The position numbers were made by a program, and so were the translations under genes. From an uncultured Alphaproteobacteria bacterium (GTDB lineage Bacteria > Pseudomonadota > Alphaproteobacteria > RF32 > CAG-239): a DNA stretch of 64,000 nucleotides. This document shows positions 9,983 to 19,187 of this stretch, piece by piece (the first letter of the stretch is position 1; every line of letters starts with the position of its first letter). The stretch spans positions 62,001 through 126,000 of the forward strand of contig CAKQLP010000001.1 of assembly GCA_934254675.1 (NCBI GenBank). Direction: 5' to 3'. Under the pieces are notes generated by a model that was not told the origin of the DNA, ran no database searches, and worked only from the letters and a program-made list of their open reading frames with translations.

Positions 9983-10355
9983 TCTCGGTGTCCTGTAAAA
10001 TCATTTTGTTGGTTTTTTTAAAGGTCCAGATAACATCTCGTTTTAAATCTTCAAACGGACAACACCATGTGTCAAAACGACCGATTAAAACATAATCAAC
10101 ATTATCCAGTGCATATTTAGAATAAATTTCCCGTACCACAGCGCGCAGACGGCGTTTAGTCCGGTTGCGGATATGCGCTTTACCCAAGCGTTTTGTAGCT
10201 GTAAATCCAATACGGGCTTTCCGACAGTTCTCTTCTGAAATATCGGTAGATAAAGGTCGAGCCGCCTGTAACATCACATTTTTAGAAACCATCGTAATGT
10301 CTTTGGCGGCTCTGAGAAAATCTTTTCTTTTTTTAAGAATTAAAAATTTACTCAT
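9951..10355 (-). CDS. rnpA: Ribonuclease P protein component
   Basis: A 134-residue basic protein subunit of RNase P, which matures tRNA 5' ends. The conserved block is RIGFTATKRLGKAHIRNRTKRRLRA (residues about 48-72, the RNR box region). It starts 8 bases after rpmH and overlaps yidD at its 3' end, the standard bacterial order. Confidence 0.93.
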   Translation of the reverse strand: MSKFLILKKRKDFLRAAKDITMVSKNVMLQAARPLSTDISEENCRKARIGFTATKRLGKAHIRNRTKRRLRAVVREIYSKYALDNVDYVLIGRFDTWCCPFEDLKRDVIWTFKKTNKMILQDTENVEKTSHSVG

Positions 10356-10363
10356 TTTGCTAC

Positions 10364-10498
10364 TTAGGCAGAAAGTCTTTTGCGTCCTCTAGCTCTACGA
10401 GCGGATAAAACTTTACGACCGCTTACAGTAGCCATACGAGTTCTAAAACCATGGCGGCGTGTGCGAACCAATTTGCTTGGTTGATATGTTCTTTTCAT
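10364..10498 (-). CDS. rpmH: Large ribosomal subunit protein bL34
   Basis: A 44-residue ribosomal protein. The translation from the ATG at 10498 begins MKRTYQPSKLVRTRRHGF and continues RMATVSGRKVLSARRARGRK, which is textbook bL34. A CGGAG-type ribosome site lies upstream. It is first in the rpmH-rnpA-yidD-yidC-engB run. Confidence 0.97.
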   Translation of the reverse strand: MKRTYQPSKLVRTRRHGFRTRMATVSGRKVLSARRARGRKRLSA

Positions 10499-10568
10499 TT
10501 TTAAATCTCCGGTTAATTATTAATTATTTAAAGCCTGCCCCATGCAGACTCTCGGTATTTTCGTTTTC

Positions 10569-10597
10569 TTTATAAAGGTATTAAAATAATAAGTCAA
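10569..10597 (-). promoter_or_regulatory. Sigma-70-type promoter of rpmH operon
   Basis: On the minus strand TTGACT (10592-10597) and TATAAA (10569-10574) are separated by 17 bases, about 70 bases before rpmH. It is the only strong promoter-like match there. Confidence 0.6.
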
Positions 10598-10625
10598 TAA
10601 AAAAAGCGGCCGCATTAGCCGCTTT
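10597..10625 (-). terminator. Intrinsic terminator of the BI-1/YccA gene
   Basis: AAAGCGGC pairs with GCCGCTTT around a 7-base loop (10603-10625). Read on the minus strand it is followed by a T run. It sits just after the YccA-like gene and abuts the rpmH promoter. Confidence 0.75.
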
Positions 10626-10644
10626 AGTTTGTTTTTTCAATCAA

Positions 10645-11376
10645 TTATTTTCTATCTCCCATGATTCGCATCAAAGAAATGAATAAGTTTATGAAATCCA
10701 AATAAAGGTTCATCGCGCCAGCAATGGCTTTGCGTGACATACTGTCTTGATTATCAGACGAATAGTACATTGCTTTAATGCTTTGCACGTCATAGGCGGT
10801 TAAACCTGTAAATATTAATACCGAGATATAAGAAATGGCATAATATAAACCGCTGCTTTTCATGAAGATGTTAACAAGACTGGCAATAACCAAGCCCCAA
10901 ACGCCCATATATAAAAAAGAGCCGATACTGGTTAAATCTTTTTTGGTGGAATAACCTAACAGACTCATGCCCCCAAAAGTTGCGGCTGTGATTAAAAAGA
11001 CGCGTGTAATACTTTCTGCTGTGTAGAGTAGCATAATGTTTGCAAGAGACATTCCCATAATTGTGGAAAACGCCCAAAACATTATTTGAACTGCGGTCAT
11101 GCTACCTTTATTTAAAATTGAGCCAAAACCAAAAATCATAGCCAACGGCGCAAGGGTTATAATCCATCCAAAAGCTGATAAAGAAACGCTTTGAGCGGCA
11201 GAGTCAAAAGAATACATCCAAGCAATGAGCGGGGTGCTGACTGTGAGATATGCGGCCAAAGCTGTGACAACCAAACCTAAGCCCATATAATTAAAAACTT
11301 TTATCATATATTGGCGTAAGCCGTCATCTACTCTTTCAATGGCGGATTTGCGAACAAATTGATTTGATTCTATCAT
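10645..11376 (-). CDS. Bax inhibitor-1/YccA family membrane protein
   Basis: A 243-residue multispanning inner-membrane protein of the BI-1 family (E. coli YbhL/YccA relatives). About seven hydrophobic segments are visible, with the family end EKKxxx-type region 'AYDVQSIKAMYYSSDNQD' and a C-terminal 'NLYLDFINLFISLMRIMG', which is characteristic. Known members include YccA, a modulator of FtsH; the hflK-hflC genes 2 kb away make that link plausible but it is inference. An AAGGAG-like site precedes the start. Monocistronic with its own terminator. Confidence 0.9.
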   Translation of the reverse strand: MIESNQFVRKSAIERVDDGLRQYMIKVFNYMGLGLVVTALAAYLTVSTPLIAWMYSFDSAAQSVSLSAFGWIITLAPLAMIFGFGSILNKGSMTAVQIMFWAFSTIMGMSLANIMLLYTAESITRVFLITAATFGGMSLLGYSTKKDLTSIGSFLYMGVWGLVIASLVNIFMKSSGLYYAISYISVLIFTGLTAYDVQSIKAMYYSSDNQDSMSRKAIAGAMNLYLDFINLFISLMRIMGDRK

Positions 11377-11511
11377 AAAATTTCTCCTTAATTTATTATC
11401 TTTCTAAAATATAAGGTGAATTTTTTAGAAAATCAATAAATATTGCAGATAAATGGAAAAGTCTTGGCTTTTAAAAAAAATGCTGTTATAGGCAAAGAAG
11501 GAGAGATAAAA

Positions 11512-12240
11512 ATGTATAGTCAGCGTTTTCAGCAGTTTATAGATATGTGGCGCAAGGATTTTGCCATTGAGCGCAGTATGAATGAAAAAGTGTGTCTAGA
11601 TAGGGACGGCAATCCGATTCCGTGGTACACATATCCGGCTATTGAATATTTGTCGCAGTTTGATTACAGCCAAAAGAGCGTCTTTGAGTTTGGTACCGGT
11701 TATTCCTCCATGTATTGGGCAAAGCGGGCGCAGAAGGTTGTTAGCATAGAAGACAAACCGGAATGGTTTAAAAAATTTTCTGCCGAGTTCAACGCGCCAA
11801 ATTGGGAAATGCGTTATTGCGATGAAAAGCAAGGCTATGAAGATATGATTTTTGCCGATGGTGAAAAATATGATGTGATTGTGGTGGATGGCAAACGCCG
11901 TGCTGAATGTGCCGCGAACGCGGTCAAAGCCTTAGCTGCCGGCGGTTTGGTAATTTTGGACGACAGCGACCGCATTAATACGAGTTTGGAGTATTTTAAC
12001 GCCGTGAAATATTTGCGAGAGGCTAATTTGTTGCAAGTGGATTTTTACGGCTTTTGCCCGATGAATAACTATACAAAAACCACATCATTGTTTTTTTCTC
12101 GTGATTTTGATTTTAAGTCATTGTATGAAGTGCAACCAATAAATGGTTGGGGCAACATCTGGTCGATGAGTCGCAAAGAACGTAAAGGCTTTTTCCGTAA
12201 GCAAGACTACCCTTTACCTACGGAAAAAGAAGATAAATAG
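11512..12240 (+). CDS. Class I SAM-dependent methyltransferase-like protein
   Basis: A 242-residue cytoplasmic protein with a Rossmann methyltransferase pattern: motif I SVFEFGTGYSSMYWA, a motif II acidic end at VVSIEDKPEW, then YDVIVVDGKRR and GGLVILDDSD. It resembles putative methyltransferases linked to glycan or small-molecule modification, but the substrate cannot be read. I chose the ATG at 11512 because GGAGAG lies 8 bases upstream; the frame is open further up without a ribosome site. It stands alone between two opposing genes and ends at a strong hairpin. Confidence 0.7.
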   Translation: MYSQRFQQFIDMWRKDFAIERSMNEKVCLDRDGNPIPWYTYPAIEYLSQFDYSQKSVFEFGTGYSSMYWAKRAQKVVSIEDKPEWFKKFSAEFNAPNWEMRYCDEKQGYEDMIFADGEKYDVIVVDGKRRAECAANAVKALAAGGLVILDDSDRINTSLEYFNAVKYLREANLLQVDFYGFCPMNNYTKTTSLFFSRDFDFKSLYEVQPINGWGNIWSMSRKERKGFFRKQDYPLPTEKEDK

Positions 12241-12253
12241 GGTATGAGTAAAC

Positions 12254-12285
12254 CATAGGGCGGAGTTTTCAAGCTCCGCCCTATG
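12254..12285. terminator. Strong bidirectional hairpin between convergent genes
   Basis: A perfect 12-bp stem, CATAGGGCGGAG with CTCCGCCCTATG and an 8-base loop, lies between the methyltransferase-like gene and mrp. The T tract is poor on both strands, so it may act as a 3'-end stabiliser as much as a terminator. Confidence 0.6.
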
Positions 12286-12293
12286 ATGTAATC

Positions 12294-13292
12294 TTATCCG
12301 ATTCGCTGAATTATTTTTTTTGCTATGTCTAAATAAGCTTGACTATATGGACTATTTGGCGCGGAAACCACAATCGGCGTGCCTTTATCGGCGTTTTGGC
12401 GGATTGCCATATCCAGCGGAATTTCGCCTAAAAATGTTTCGCCCATTTTTTCGGCTGTCTGTTTAGCTCCATTATGCCCAAAAATATCAGAGCGAGCGCC
12501 ACAGCAAGGGCAAATAAAGTAACTCATGTTTTCAATAATTCCCAAAATCGGCGTATCGGTCTTTTTGAACATGTTCACGCCTTTAATGGCGTCGATTAAA
12601 GCAATGTCTTGCGGGGTGGAAACAATAACCACGCCATCCATCTCCGCGCGCTGTGATAAGGTTATTTGAATGTCGCCCGTTCCCGGTGGCATATCAATCA
12701 CCATAACATCAATTTCACCCCAATTGGTTTGTGTTATAAGTTGTTCCAATGCTCCGCTGATTTTGACGCCGCGCCAGATAATCGGGGTGTCACGACTGAT
12801 TAAGGAGCCGATGGAAATGGATTTTATGCCAAAGGTTTCAAACGGATTAAAAGTTTGTCCATCGTCAGAAAGCAATGGCTGTCTTTCATAGCCGAGCATT
12901 GTCGGAATTGATGGGCCATAGATATCCGCATCAACCAAAGCCACTTTTTTACCCTCGTGAGCCAAGGCTAAAGCTAAGTTTACCGCGGTGGTGGATTTGC
13001 CGACGCCGCCTTTGCCAGAGGCTACGCCGATAATTTTTTTGACCATTGGCAGTCGCCATTTTTCAATGGCGTTGATGCCGAGGTTGGTATTTTTATCTTC
13101 AACAAACACAATGGATATTTTTTTATCAGGAAAGGTTTGAGCGAGAATTTTTTTCAGAGTTTCTGTTTTTTCGGGATTCTCTGCCAAATTTTTAAATTCT
13201 ATAATCAGGCGATTCCCTAATTCCTTGAGGGCGGAAATCTTATCAGACGGATAGAAGTTATTGCATATTTCTTTAATATTTTCTGGTGTCAT
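12294..13292 (-). CDS. mrp: Iron-sulfur cluster carrier protein Mrp/ApbC
   Basis: A 332-residue Mrp/NBP35-family P-loop ATPase that carries Fe-S clusters to client proteins. An N-terminal MIP18-like domain (about residues 1-80) is followed by the deviant Walker A GVASGKGGVGKSTTA, Walker B VMVIDMPPGTGD, and the cluster-ligand region FICPCCG. The start is placed at the ATG at 13292 (MTPENIKE), because the GGAG site sits just before it and overlaps the earlier in-frame ATG at 13304. Confidence 0.93.
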   Translation of the reverse strand: MTPENIKEICNNFYPSDKISALKELGNRLIIEFKNLAENPEKTETLKKILAQTFPDKKISIVFVEDKNTNLGINAIEKWRLPMVKKIIGVASGKGGVGKSTTAVNLALALAHEGKKVALVDADIYGPSIPTMLGYERQPLLSDDGQTFNPFETFGIKSISIGSLISRDTPIIWRGVKISGALEQLITQTNWGEIDVMVIDMPPGTGDIQITLSQRAEMDGVVIVSTPQDIALIDAIKGVNMFKKTDTPILGIIENMSYFICPCCGARSDIFGHNGAKQTAEKMGETFLGEIPLDMAIRQNADKGTPIVVSAPNSPYSQAYLDIAKKIIQRIG

Positions 13293-13391
13293 AATTATCT
13301 CCATATGTGGATATTCATTGTTCCTTAATTGTTTTTATCTAATATGTGGATTATCTTATGGCAAGAATTATTTAAGATAAAAGGAAAAACA

Positions 13392-14441
13392 ATGGTAAAA
13401 AAAATAAATCCGTGGGATAATGGCGGCGATGAAGATTCTTGGGCGCTGGGCGGTGAAATATTCAAAAAAAATAAAATTGTCGATTTTAGTAAAATTGCAA
13501 AAATGCAAGGTTCTAAAGATAATTTTGGCGGCTATTTCAAATATGCTTTTTTGTTGTTGGCAGCAATATGGCTGGCATCCGGTTTTTATCAAGTGCAACC
13601 AAGCGAACAAGGGGTAATCTTGCGTTTTGGACGCTATGTTGATACGACAGACGCCGGTTTGCACTATCATTTGCCGTATCCGATTGAAGATGTGATAAAA
13701 GTGAATGTGACGCAAGAACGCAGTATCAATCTCGGTTCGGCTGAAAATCGCGACTATCGCAATAATGCGTTTACGGAAAGCCATATGCTGACCGGTGATG
13801 AGAATATTGTTGATATCAATTTAACCATTGTTTGGAAGATTAAAGACGCTAAGGACTATTTGTTTAGTATGCGCAGTCCTGATGCAACGGTGAGTGTGGC
13901 GGCGCAGTCCGTGTTGCGGGAAATTGTCGGTCAATCGGAAATGCAACCGATTATTACCGGTGACCGCGGCAAGGTTGAAGACGATACCAAAGAAGAATTG
14001 CAACGGGTTTTAGATGAATTTGGGGCCGGAATTCAAATTGTGCGCGTAAAACTGCAGAAAGCCGATCCGCCGAGAGAAGTGGTTGATGCTTTTAATGAAG
14101 TGCAACGCGCTAAAGCGGATATGGAACGTTTCAAAAATGAAGCAGAGGCTTATCGTAACGAGGTTTTGCCAAAAGCACGCGGTAAAGCCGCGCAAATTTT
14201 GCAAGATGCCGAGGCTTATAAGGCGACAATGATTAACAAGGCTCAAGGTGAGGCCGATAGATTCGCTTCGGTTTATGCCGCTTACAAGGCTGGAAAAGAA
14301 GTGACAATCAAAAAAATGTACTTGGAAGCTTTGGAAGATGTTTTGCAAAAGTCGAACAAAATAATTGTCGATCCGTCGCAAAAAGGCAATCTGTTGCCAG
14401 TTTTGCCGTTAAATAATTTACAGCCGAGCTTGAAGGATTAA
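13392..14441 (+). CDS. hflK: HflK subunit of the FtsH-modulating HflKC complex
   Basis: A 349-residue SPFH/prohibitin-domain protein anchored in the inner membrane, which with HflC forms a cage over the FtsH protease. One membrane segment (about residues 47-66) precedes the SPFH domain starting at QPSEQGVILRFGRYV, and a long charged coiled-coil region follows (about 225-310, rich in Ala, Glu and Lys). I chose the ATG at 13392, which has AAGGA upstream and gives a normal N-terminus; the frame extends 63 bases further up without a ribosome site. Four bases separate it from hflC. Confidence 0.95.
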   Translation: MVKKINPWDNGGDEDSWALGGEIFKKNKIVDFSKIAKMQGSKDNFGGYFKYAFLLLAAIWLASGFYQVQPSEQGVILRFGRYVDTTDAGLHYHLPYPIEDVIKVNVTQERSINLGSAENRDYRNNAFTESHMLTGDENIVDINLTIVWKIKDAKDYLFSMRSPDATVSVAAQSVLREIVGQSEMQPIITGDRGKVEDDTKEELQRVLDEFGAGIQIVRVKLQKADPPREVVDAFNEVQRAKADMERFKNEAEAYRNEVLPKARGKAAQILQDAEAYKATMINKAQGEADRFASVYAAYKAGKEVTIKKMYLEALEDVLQKSNKIIVDPSQKGNLLPVLPLNNLQPSLKD

Positions 14442-14445
14442 AAAA

Positions 14446-15318
14446 ATGAAAATATCTGCTTTATCTAAAATTTTATTGTCAATTGCGGTTGTCATGGCTG
14501 TTTTGGCTTATAGCGCCGCGTATGTGGTCTATCAGCCGGAGCAAGCTATTGTTTTGCAATTTGGCGAACCTGTTCGTTGGGTTAAAGATGCGGGGCTGAA
14601 ATTTAAAATTCCATTGATTCAAAATGTCGTGTTTTATGACACACGATTACTTAATTTAGATCCGCCGGCGCAAGAAGTGGTTTTGAACGATAAAAAACGT
14701 TTGGATGTTGACAGCTTTACTCGTTATCAAATTGTTGACCCGCTAAAGTTTTATAAAACCGTGAAAACAGAAACTCAGGCTCGGAGTAAATTGGAAGAGA
14801 TTGTTAATTCTTCTTTGCGCAAAGTTTTGGGACGAGTGACTTTGACTGAGTTATTATCTCAGCAACGTACGCAAATTATGGCGGATATCAGTAAAACGGT
14901 GAAACAAGATGCCGAGGCCATTGGTGTAAGCGTGGCCGATGTGCGGATTCGCCGCGCTGATTTGCCGATGGAGGTTATGCAAGCCATTAATGAGCGGATG
15001 AAAACCGAACGTCAGCGTGATGCTAAGGAATTCCGCGCTAAAGGTCAGCAAAAAGCGCAAAATATTCGGGCAACAGCGGACAAAGAGGCGGCAATAATTG
15101 TGGCTGAAGCAGAAAAGCAGTCGCAGATTTTGCGTGGTGAAGGCGATAAAGAGTCTGTGGCGATTTGGAACAAAACTGTGGGACAAGATGTGGAATTTTA
15201 TGAATTTTATCGTAGCCTTGAAGCCTATCGTAAATCTTTAGGCGATAGCGAAACCTCTTTGGTTTTGTCACCGGATTCGCAATTTTTCAAATATTTTAAT
15301 GCAACTTTAAGAAAGTGA
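14446..15318 (+). CDS. hflC: HflC subunit of the HflKC complex
   Basis: A 290-residue SPFH-domain partner of HflK. A membrane segment (residues 7-27) precedes YQPEQAIVLQFGEPVRWV; the coiled-coil segment with MKTERQRDAKEFRAKGQQKA and later ...AEKQSQILRGEGDKESV is the usual HflC signature. Its gene follows hflK directly and precedes the periplasmic protease gene, a conserved alphaproteobacterial trio for envelope quality control. Confidence 0.95.
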   Translation: MKISALSKILLSIAVVMAVLAYSAAYVVYQPEQAIVLQFGEPVRWVKDAGLKFKIPLIQNVVFYDTRLLNLDPPAQEVVLNDKKRLDVDSFTRYQIVDPLKFYKTVKTETQARSKLEEIVNSSLRKVLGRVTLTELLSQQRTQIMADISKTVKQDAEAIGVSVADVRIRRADLPMEVMQAINERMKTERQRDAKEFRAKGQQKAQNIRATADKEAAIIVAEAEKQSQILRGEGDKESVAIWNKTVGQDVEFYEFYRSLEAYRKSLGDSETSLVLSPDSQFFKYFNATLRK

Positions 15319-15322
15319 AAAC

Positions 15323-16621
15323 ATGCAAAAGTTTTTTGCCGGATTGGTTATGTGTCTTGTGTGTACTTTTCCTGTTAGAGCGGAACAGCGCTCTTTGGAA
15401 GATGTTATAGATGAGGTAAACCCGTCTGTTGTCAGCATTGCTGTTGACATAAGCGATAGTGAGCAGGCTTTGGGAGCGGGCATTATTATCAGTGCCGACG
15501 GCTATGTTGTGACAAATGCGCATGTAATGGAAAATGCGGATAAAATTACAGCGCAGACGCCGGATGGTGAAACTTTTGACGCAAAATTAATAGGAATTGA
15601 TGAAAAAACAGATGTTGCTTTGTTAAAAGTCAAAAATCCTCTTGATTTAGAAGCCGGACACTTTGGTAATTCAGATGAAATTCGTGTGGGAAACAAGGTT
15701 TTTGCCATAGGAAACCCATTTGGTTTGGGCAATAGTGTGTCATTGGGCATTATATCTGCCAAGGAAAGGGATATAGATAAAGGACCATACGATAATTTTT
15801 TGCAAACCGATGCCGCGATTAATCAAGGAAATTCCGGAGGACCGTTATTTAATATGGACGGAAAAATCATTGGCATGAGTACCGCTATTTTTTCGGAAGA
15901 TGGAAAAAATAGCGGAGTCGGCTTTGCTACGCCGGCAAATATGGTGGTATGGGTTGTGGAACAACTGAAAAAAAATGGTAAAGTTATTCGCGGCTGGTTG
16001 GGCGTTAGTGTGCAAAAAGCGCGAACAAAAGGTGAAGAAAAAGACAAGGTGTTGATTATTTCGTCTATGGCTGAAAACTCTCCGGCGGCCAGAGCTGGCT
16101 TAAAAGTTGGAGATAAAATTCTTTCTTTAGGCGATGTTTCTTTAAAAAATCCTCGTTTATTTTCTTTGGAAGTTGCTAAGTTAGCGCCTAAAACTGTTGT
16201 GCCTATTGTAATCAGTCGGGATAATCAAGAGCTTCATAAAGAAATTATTGTTGCGACGGCTCCTGACGATGAGACAAGTGAAAAAGGCAATAAAGCCAAT
16301 AAGATGAAAAGCTTTGAGGAATTGGGGCTGGATAAATATAAAATAAGCAAAGCATTGTTTTTTGAACCACTTGGATTTTCGGCGTATTATGATGAAAAAT
16401 CTAAGGCTTTTGTGGTGACATCTGTAGAAAATGGTTCTCAAGCTGAAGATAAAGGTATAAAAATAGGGGATCGGTTGATGTCGGTTAATGGAAAGCAATT
16501 GTTCGGAACGGAAGATTTAAAAATAAAAATCAAACAATCTGCTACGGAAGAGCTTAAATTGCAGTTGGAAGACAGAGATGGTGTTTATAATGTGTTTTTA
16601 CAGCCGGAGAACTCATTATGA
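15323..16621 (+). CDS. Periplasmic serine protease of the HtrA/DegP family
   Basis: A 432-residue exported protease and chaperone. The signal peptide covers about residues 1-20 (cleavage near VRA-EQ). The trypsin-like domain has the full triad: His67 in TNAHVM, Asp97 in KTDVALLKV and Ser171 in QGNSGGP. PDZ1 lies at about 225-310 and PDZ2 at about 340-430, although PDZ2 is preceded by a charged linker (EKGNKANKMK). It is shorter than DegP (about 450-475) because the regulatory Q-linker/LA loop is small, so MucD/DegQ are equally possible names. It follows hflC after 4 bases and overlaps holC by 4 bases. Confidence 0.93.
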   Translation: MQKFFAGLVMCLVCTFPVRAEQRSLEDVIDEVNPSVVSIAVDISDSEQALGAGIIISADGYVVTNAHVMENADKITAQTPDGETFDAKLIGIDEKTDVALLKVKNPLDLEAGHFGNSDEIRVGNKVFAIGNPFGLGNSVSLGIISAKERDIDKGPYDNFLQTDAAINQGNSGGPLFNMDGKIIGMSTAIFSEDGKNSGVGFATPANMVVWVVEQLKKNGKVIRGWLGVSVQKARTKGEEKDKVLIISSMAENSPAARAGLKVGDKILSLGDVSLKNPRLFSLEVAKLAPKTVVPIVISRDNQELHKEIIVATAPDDETSEKGNKANKMKSFEELGLDKYKISKALFFEPLGFSAYYDEKSKAFVVTSVENGSQAEDKGIKIGDRLMSVNGKQLFGTEDLKIKIKQSATEELKLQLEDRDGVYNVFLQPENSL

Positions 16622-17073
16622 CCAGAGTTGATTTTTATCACTTGCAACAAAAAAATTTGGAAGAGGTTTTGCCTAAATTATTGCAAAAGGCTTATGGTCT
16701 GAATAAACGTATAAAAGTAAAAATCGGCAGTGAAGATAAAATTGAATATTTAAACTCATTGTTGTGGACGTTTAATGATGAAAGTTTTTTACCGCATGGT
16801 AGTAGAAAGGATGGTTTTGCCGAGCAACAACCGATTTGGCTTTCATCCGATTCCGATAATCCGAATAAAGCCGTTTTTTTGTTTTTGGTGAGTGGAGCGG
16901 AAGAAGATGTTTCTGTATTAAACAATTATGAACGTGTTTTTAATATCTTTGATGGAAAATCAAACGATGCGCTGACGCAGGCGCGCCGTTTGTGGAAAGA
17001 ATATAAAAATGCGGGGTTTGACGTTTTTTATTGGCAGCAGGATGAACGTGGAGCTTGGGTGCAAAAAGCTTAA
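16618..17073 (+). CDS. holC: DNA polymerase III chi subunit HolC
   Basis: A 151-residue accessory subunit of the clamp loader that contacts SSB. Family features are VDFYHLQQKNLEEVLPKLL at the start, SEDKIEYLNSLLWTF, FLPHG, and FNIFDGKSNDALTQARRLWK. Length is typical. The start overlaps the protease stop by 4 bases (ATGA), so it is cotranslated with the hflK-hflC-htrA run; in most Proteobacteria holC sits beside pepA instead. Confidence 0.9.
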   Translation: MTRVDFYHLQQKNLEEVLPKLLQKAYGLNKRIKVKIGSEDKIEYLNSLLWTFNDESFLPHGSRKDGFAEQQPIWLSSDSDNPNKAVFLFLVSGAEEDVSVLNNYERVFNIFDGKSNDALTQARRLWKEYKNAGFDVFYWQQDERGAWVQKA

Positions 17074-17159
17074 ATTGGGTAACATCTTCTAAAAAGACTT
17101 GAAGTTGTCGCTAAACATTTTATTATCATATGAAAAAGTGTATTGGAGAGGAGATAAAA

Positions 17160-18125
17160 GTGTCAGAAAATAAAGATATAGAAGTGGCAAAACAAACCAT
17201 TGATAGAGAAGTCGAAGCTTTAAAAAGCATGGAAAACGAGTTGGATGACACTTTAACATCTGCGGTTGATATTTTACAAAAAACCAAAGGGCGAGTGATT
17301 ATCACCGGAATGGGAAAGTCCGGACATATCGGACGAAAAATAGCCGCCACTTTAGCATCGACCGGTACACCTGCTTTTTTCCTTCATCCGGGAGAAGCCA
17401 GCCATGGTGATTTGGGCATGATAACGGCCGACGACAGTGTTGTCGCCATATCTAATAGCGGCGAGTCAAAAGAATTGTCGGATATATTGGTTTATTGCCG
17501 CCGTTTTGCCGTTCCGTTGATTGCAATTACTAAAAATCCGGAAAGTTCTTTGGCGAAGAATAGTGATTTGGTTTTGAAACTTCCGGCCAATCGAGAAGCT
17601 TGTCCGTTGGGATTGGCGCCAATGTCTTCAACAACGGCGACTTTGGTTATGGGAGATATTTTGGCGGCAGATTTAATGGTGCGCAAAGGGTTTACGGAAG
17701 CTGATTTTAGATTGCGCCATCCGGGAGGAAAACTTGGCGCAATTTTGCGACACGTTTCAGATATTATGCATACGGGAGACGAAATGCCTCTTATTAAAGA
17801 TACCGCAATTATGCAAGATGCGTTGATGACAATGTCTGAAAAAATGTTGGGATGTGTCGGTATTGTCGATGATCAAGGCAATCTGTCCGGAATTATTACC
17901 GATGGTGATTTGCGCCGTTGGATGTCTCCGGATTTAATCACGGAAAAAGTTTCTAAGGTTATGACTAAAAATCCCAAAACTATTTCTCCCGATGCCTTAA
18001 TTGCCGAAGCCGTTAATGTTATGAACAATACAGGACGCGGCATAACTAATTTGTTTGTCGTTAAGGACAAAAAACCGATAGGTGTTATTCATATTCATGA
18101 TTGTTTGAAAGCCGGAGTAAGTTAA
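17160..18125 (+). CDS. kdsD: Arabinose 5-phosphate isomerase (KdsD/KpsF)
   Basis: This enzyme converts ribulose 5-phosphate to arabinose 5-phosphate, the first step toward Kdo for lipopolysaccharide. The SIS domain (about residues 35-170) contains TGMGKSGHIGRKIAATLAST and HPGEASHGDLGM; two CBS domains follow (about 200-320). I prefer the GTG start at 17160, because GGAGAGGAG lies 6 bases upstream; an ATG at 17130 in the same frame lacks a ribosome site. It leads the kdsD-lptCA-lptB LPS cluster and is 3 bases from the next gene. Confidence 0.93.
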   Translation: MSENKDIEVAKQTIDREVEALKSMENELDDTLTSAVDILQKTKGRVIITGMGKSGHIGRKIAATLASTGTPAFFLHPGEASHGDLGMITADDSVVAISNSGESKELSDILVYCRRFAVPLIAITKNPESSLAKNSDLVLKLPANREACPLGLAPMSSTTATLVMGDILAADLMVRKGFTEADFRLRHPGGKLGAILRHVSDIMHTGDEMPLIKDTAIMQDALMTMSEKMLGCVGIVDDQGNLSGIITDGDLRRWMSPDLITEKVSKVMTKNPKTISPDALIAEAVNVMNNTGRGITNLFVVKDKKPIGVIHIHDCLKAGVS

Positions 18126-18128
18126 TAA

Positions 18129-19187
18129 ATGTTTGATTCGCACAAAATAGACGCATATTTTGACGGAGAACGACCATTCGAAAATGTCCAAGCCGAGCAG
18201 AAAAATAAAATGCCGGTTGTACGTCGTTTTATAAAACTGGGTTTTCCTTGTCTCGCGGCGGCTATTTTGGGCGTGATGCTCGTTATGCCGAATATCAAAA
18301 AAAGCATAGACTTGCGGAATGATGAAACGCTCCCTCGTAAAAATGAAATGGAAAAATTGCATATTGAACAAACGGTTTATCATACAACAGACTCTAAAAA
18401 CAGAGTAAGCACCATTACCGCAGATAGCGTTGATGAACTTTCTCCAGAATCTCGGGATGTAAAAATTAATAATCCTCGCGGAAAGATACCGACGGATAAT
18501 GGAATTATCCAAATAAAAGCTTTGACCGGTTTCTTTAATCAAAATGACAATATTTTGACTTTGGTTGAAAAAGTTATTGCGTATGATGAGCGAAAAACGG
18601 TGGTTAAGACGGAAGAAGCTTCTTATGATTTTAAAAAAGACTATGGTTTTGGCTCAAAAAGAATAAACGCTGAAGGAACATGGGGTGATTTAGAAGCGGA
18701 AAGCTTTGAATTTTATAAAAACGAAAATATTTTGATTTTAAAAGGAAAACATGTCGTCACAACTTCGCAAGGAACTTTGACCGCAAATAAGGAAACCCGC
18801 TTTTTTCAAAATGAACATAAAAGCGTATCTTTGGGAAACGTTATTGTTCGGCAAAATGATAATATTTTATATGCGGATAAAATGATTGCATGGTTTACGC
18901 CGGACAATGAACTTAAAAAAACAGAGGCTTATGGCAATGTTCGTATTGTTACCCCAAAAGGAAAAGCCTTTGGTGATAAAGGAGTTTATAATCCTAAAAC
19001 AGCCAAAGTTGAATTGTTTGGACGTGTGCGTTTGGAACAACAAGGTAATGTGATAAACGGTAATAAGGCGGAAACAGATTTGAATACGCAGATAAGTCGA
19101 ATAACCGGTAACAAAAATAAAGGCGGGCGCATTAGCGGCACGTTTTACAGCAAAAGGAAAACAGAAAATGATAAAAAAACAAAATAA
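18129..19187 (+). CDS. lptC: Fused LptC-LptA lipopolysaccharide transport protein
   Basis: A 352-residue protein in the position where separate lptC (about 190-220 residues) and lptA (about 170-200) genes are expected. One membrane segment (about residues 36-55) is followed by an LptC-type beta-jellyroll (about 65-185, with ITADSVDELSPESRDVKINN and VEKVIAYDERKTVVKTEEA) and then an LptA/OstA-type repeat (about 190-330, with TLTANKETRFF, NILYADKMIAWF and YGNVRIVTPKGKAFGDKG). LptC anchors and LptA bridges lipid transport across the periplasm, so a fusion would tether the bridge to the inner membrane. No separate lptA follows. The 3' end overlaps lptB by 20 bases. Confidence 0.82.
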   Translation: MFDSHKIDAYFDGERPFENVQAEQKNKMPVVRRFIKLGFPCLAAAILGVMLVMPNIKKSIDLRNDETLPRKNEMEKLHIEQTVYHTTDSKNRVSTITADSVDELSPESRDVKINNPRGKIPTDNGIIQIKALTGFFNQNDNILTLVEKVIAYDERKTVVKTEEASYDFKKDYGFGSKRINAEGTWGDLEAESFEFYKNENILILKGKHVVTTSQGTLTANKETRFFQNEHKSVSLGNVIVRQNDNILYADKMIAWFTPDNELKKTEAYGNVRIVTPKGKAFGDKGVYNPKTAKVELFGRVRLEQQGNVINGNKAETDLNTQISRITGNKNKGGRISGTFYSKRKTENDKKTK

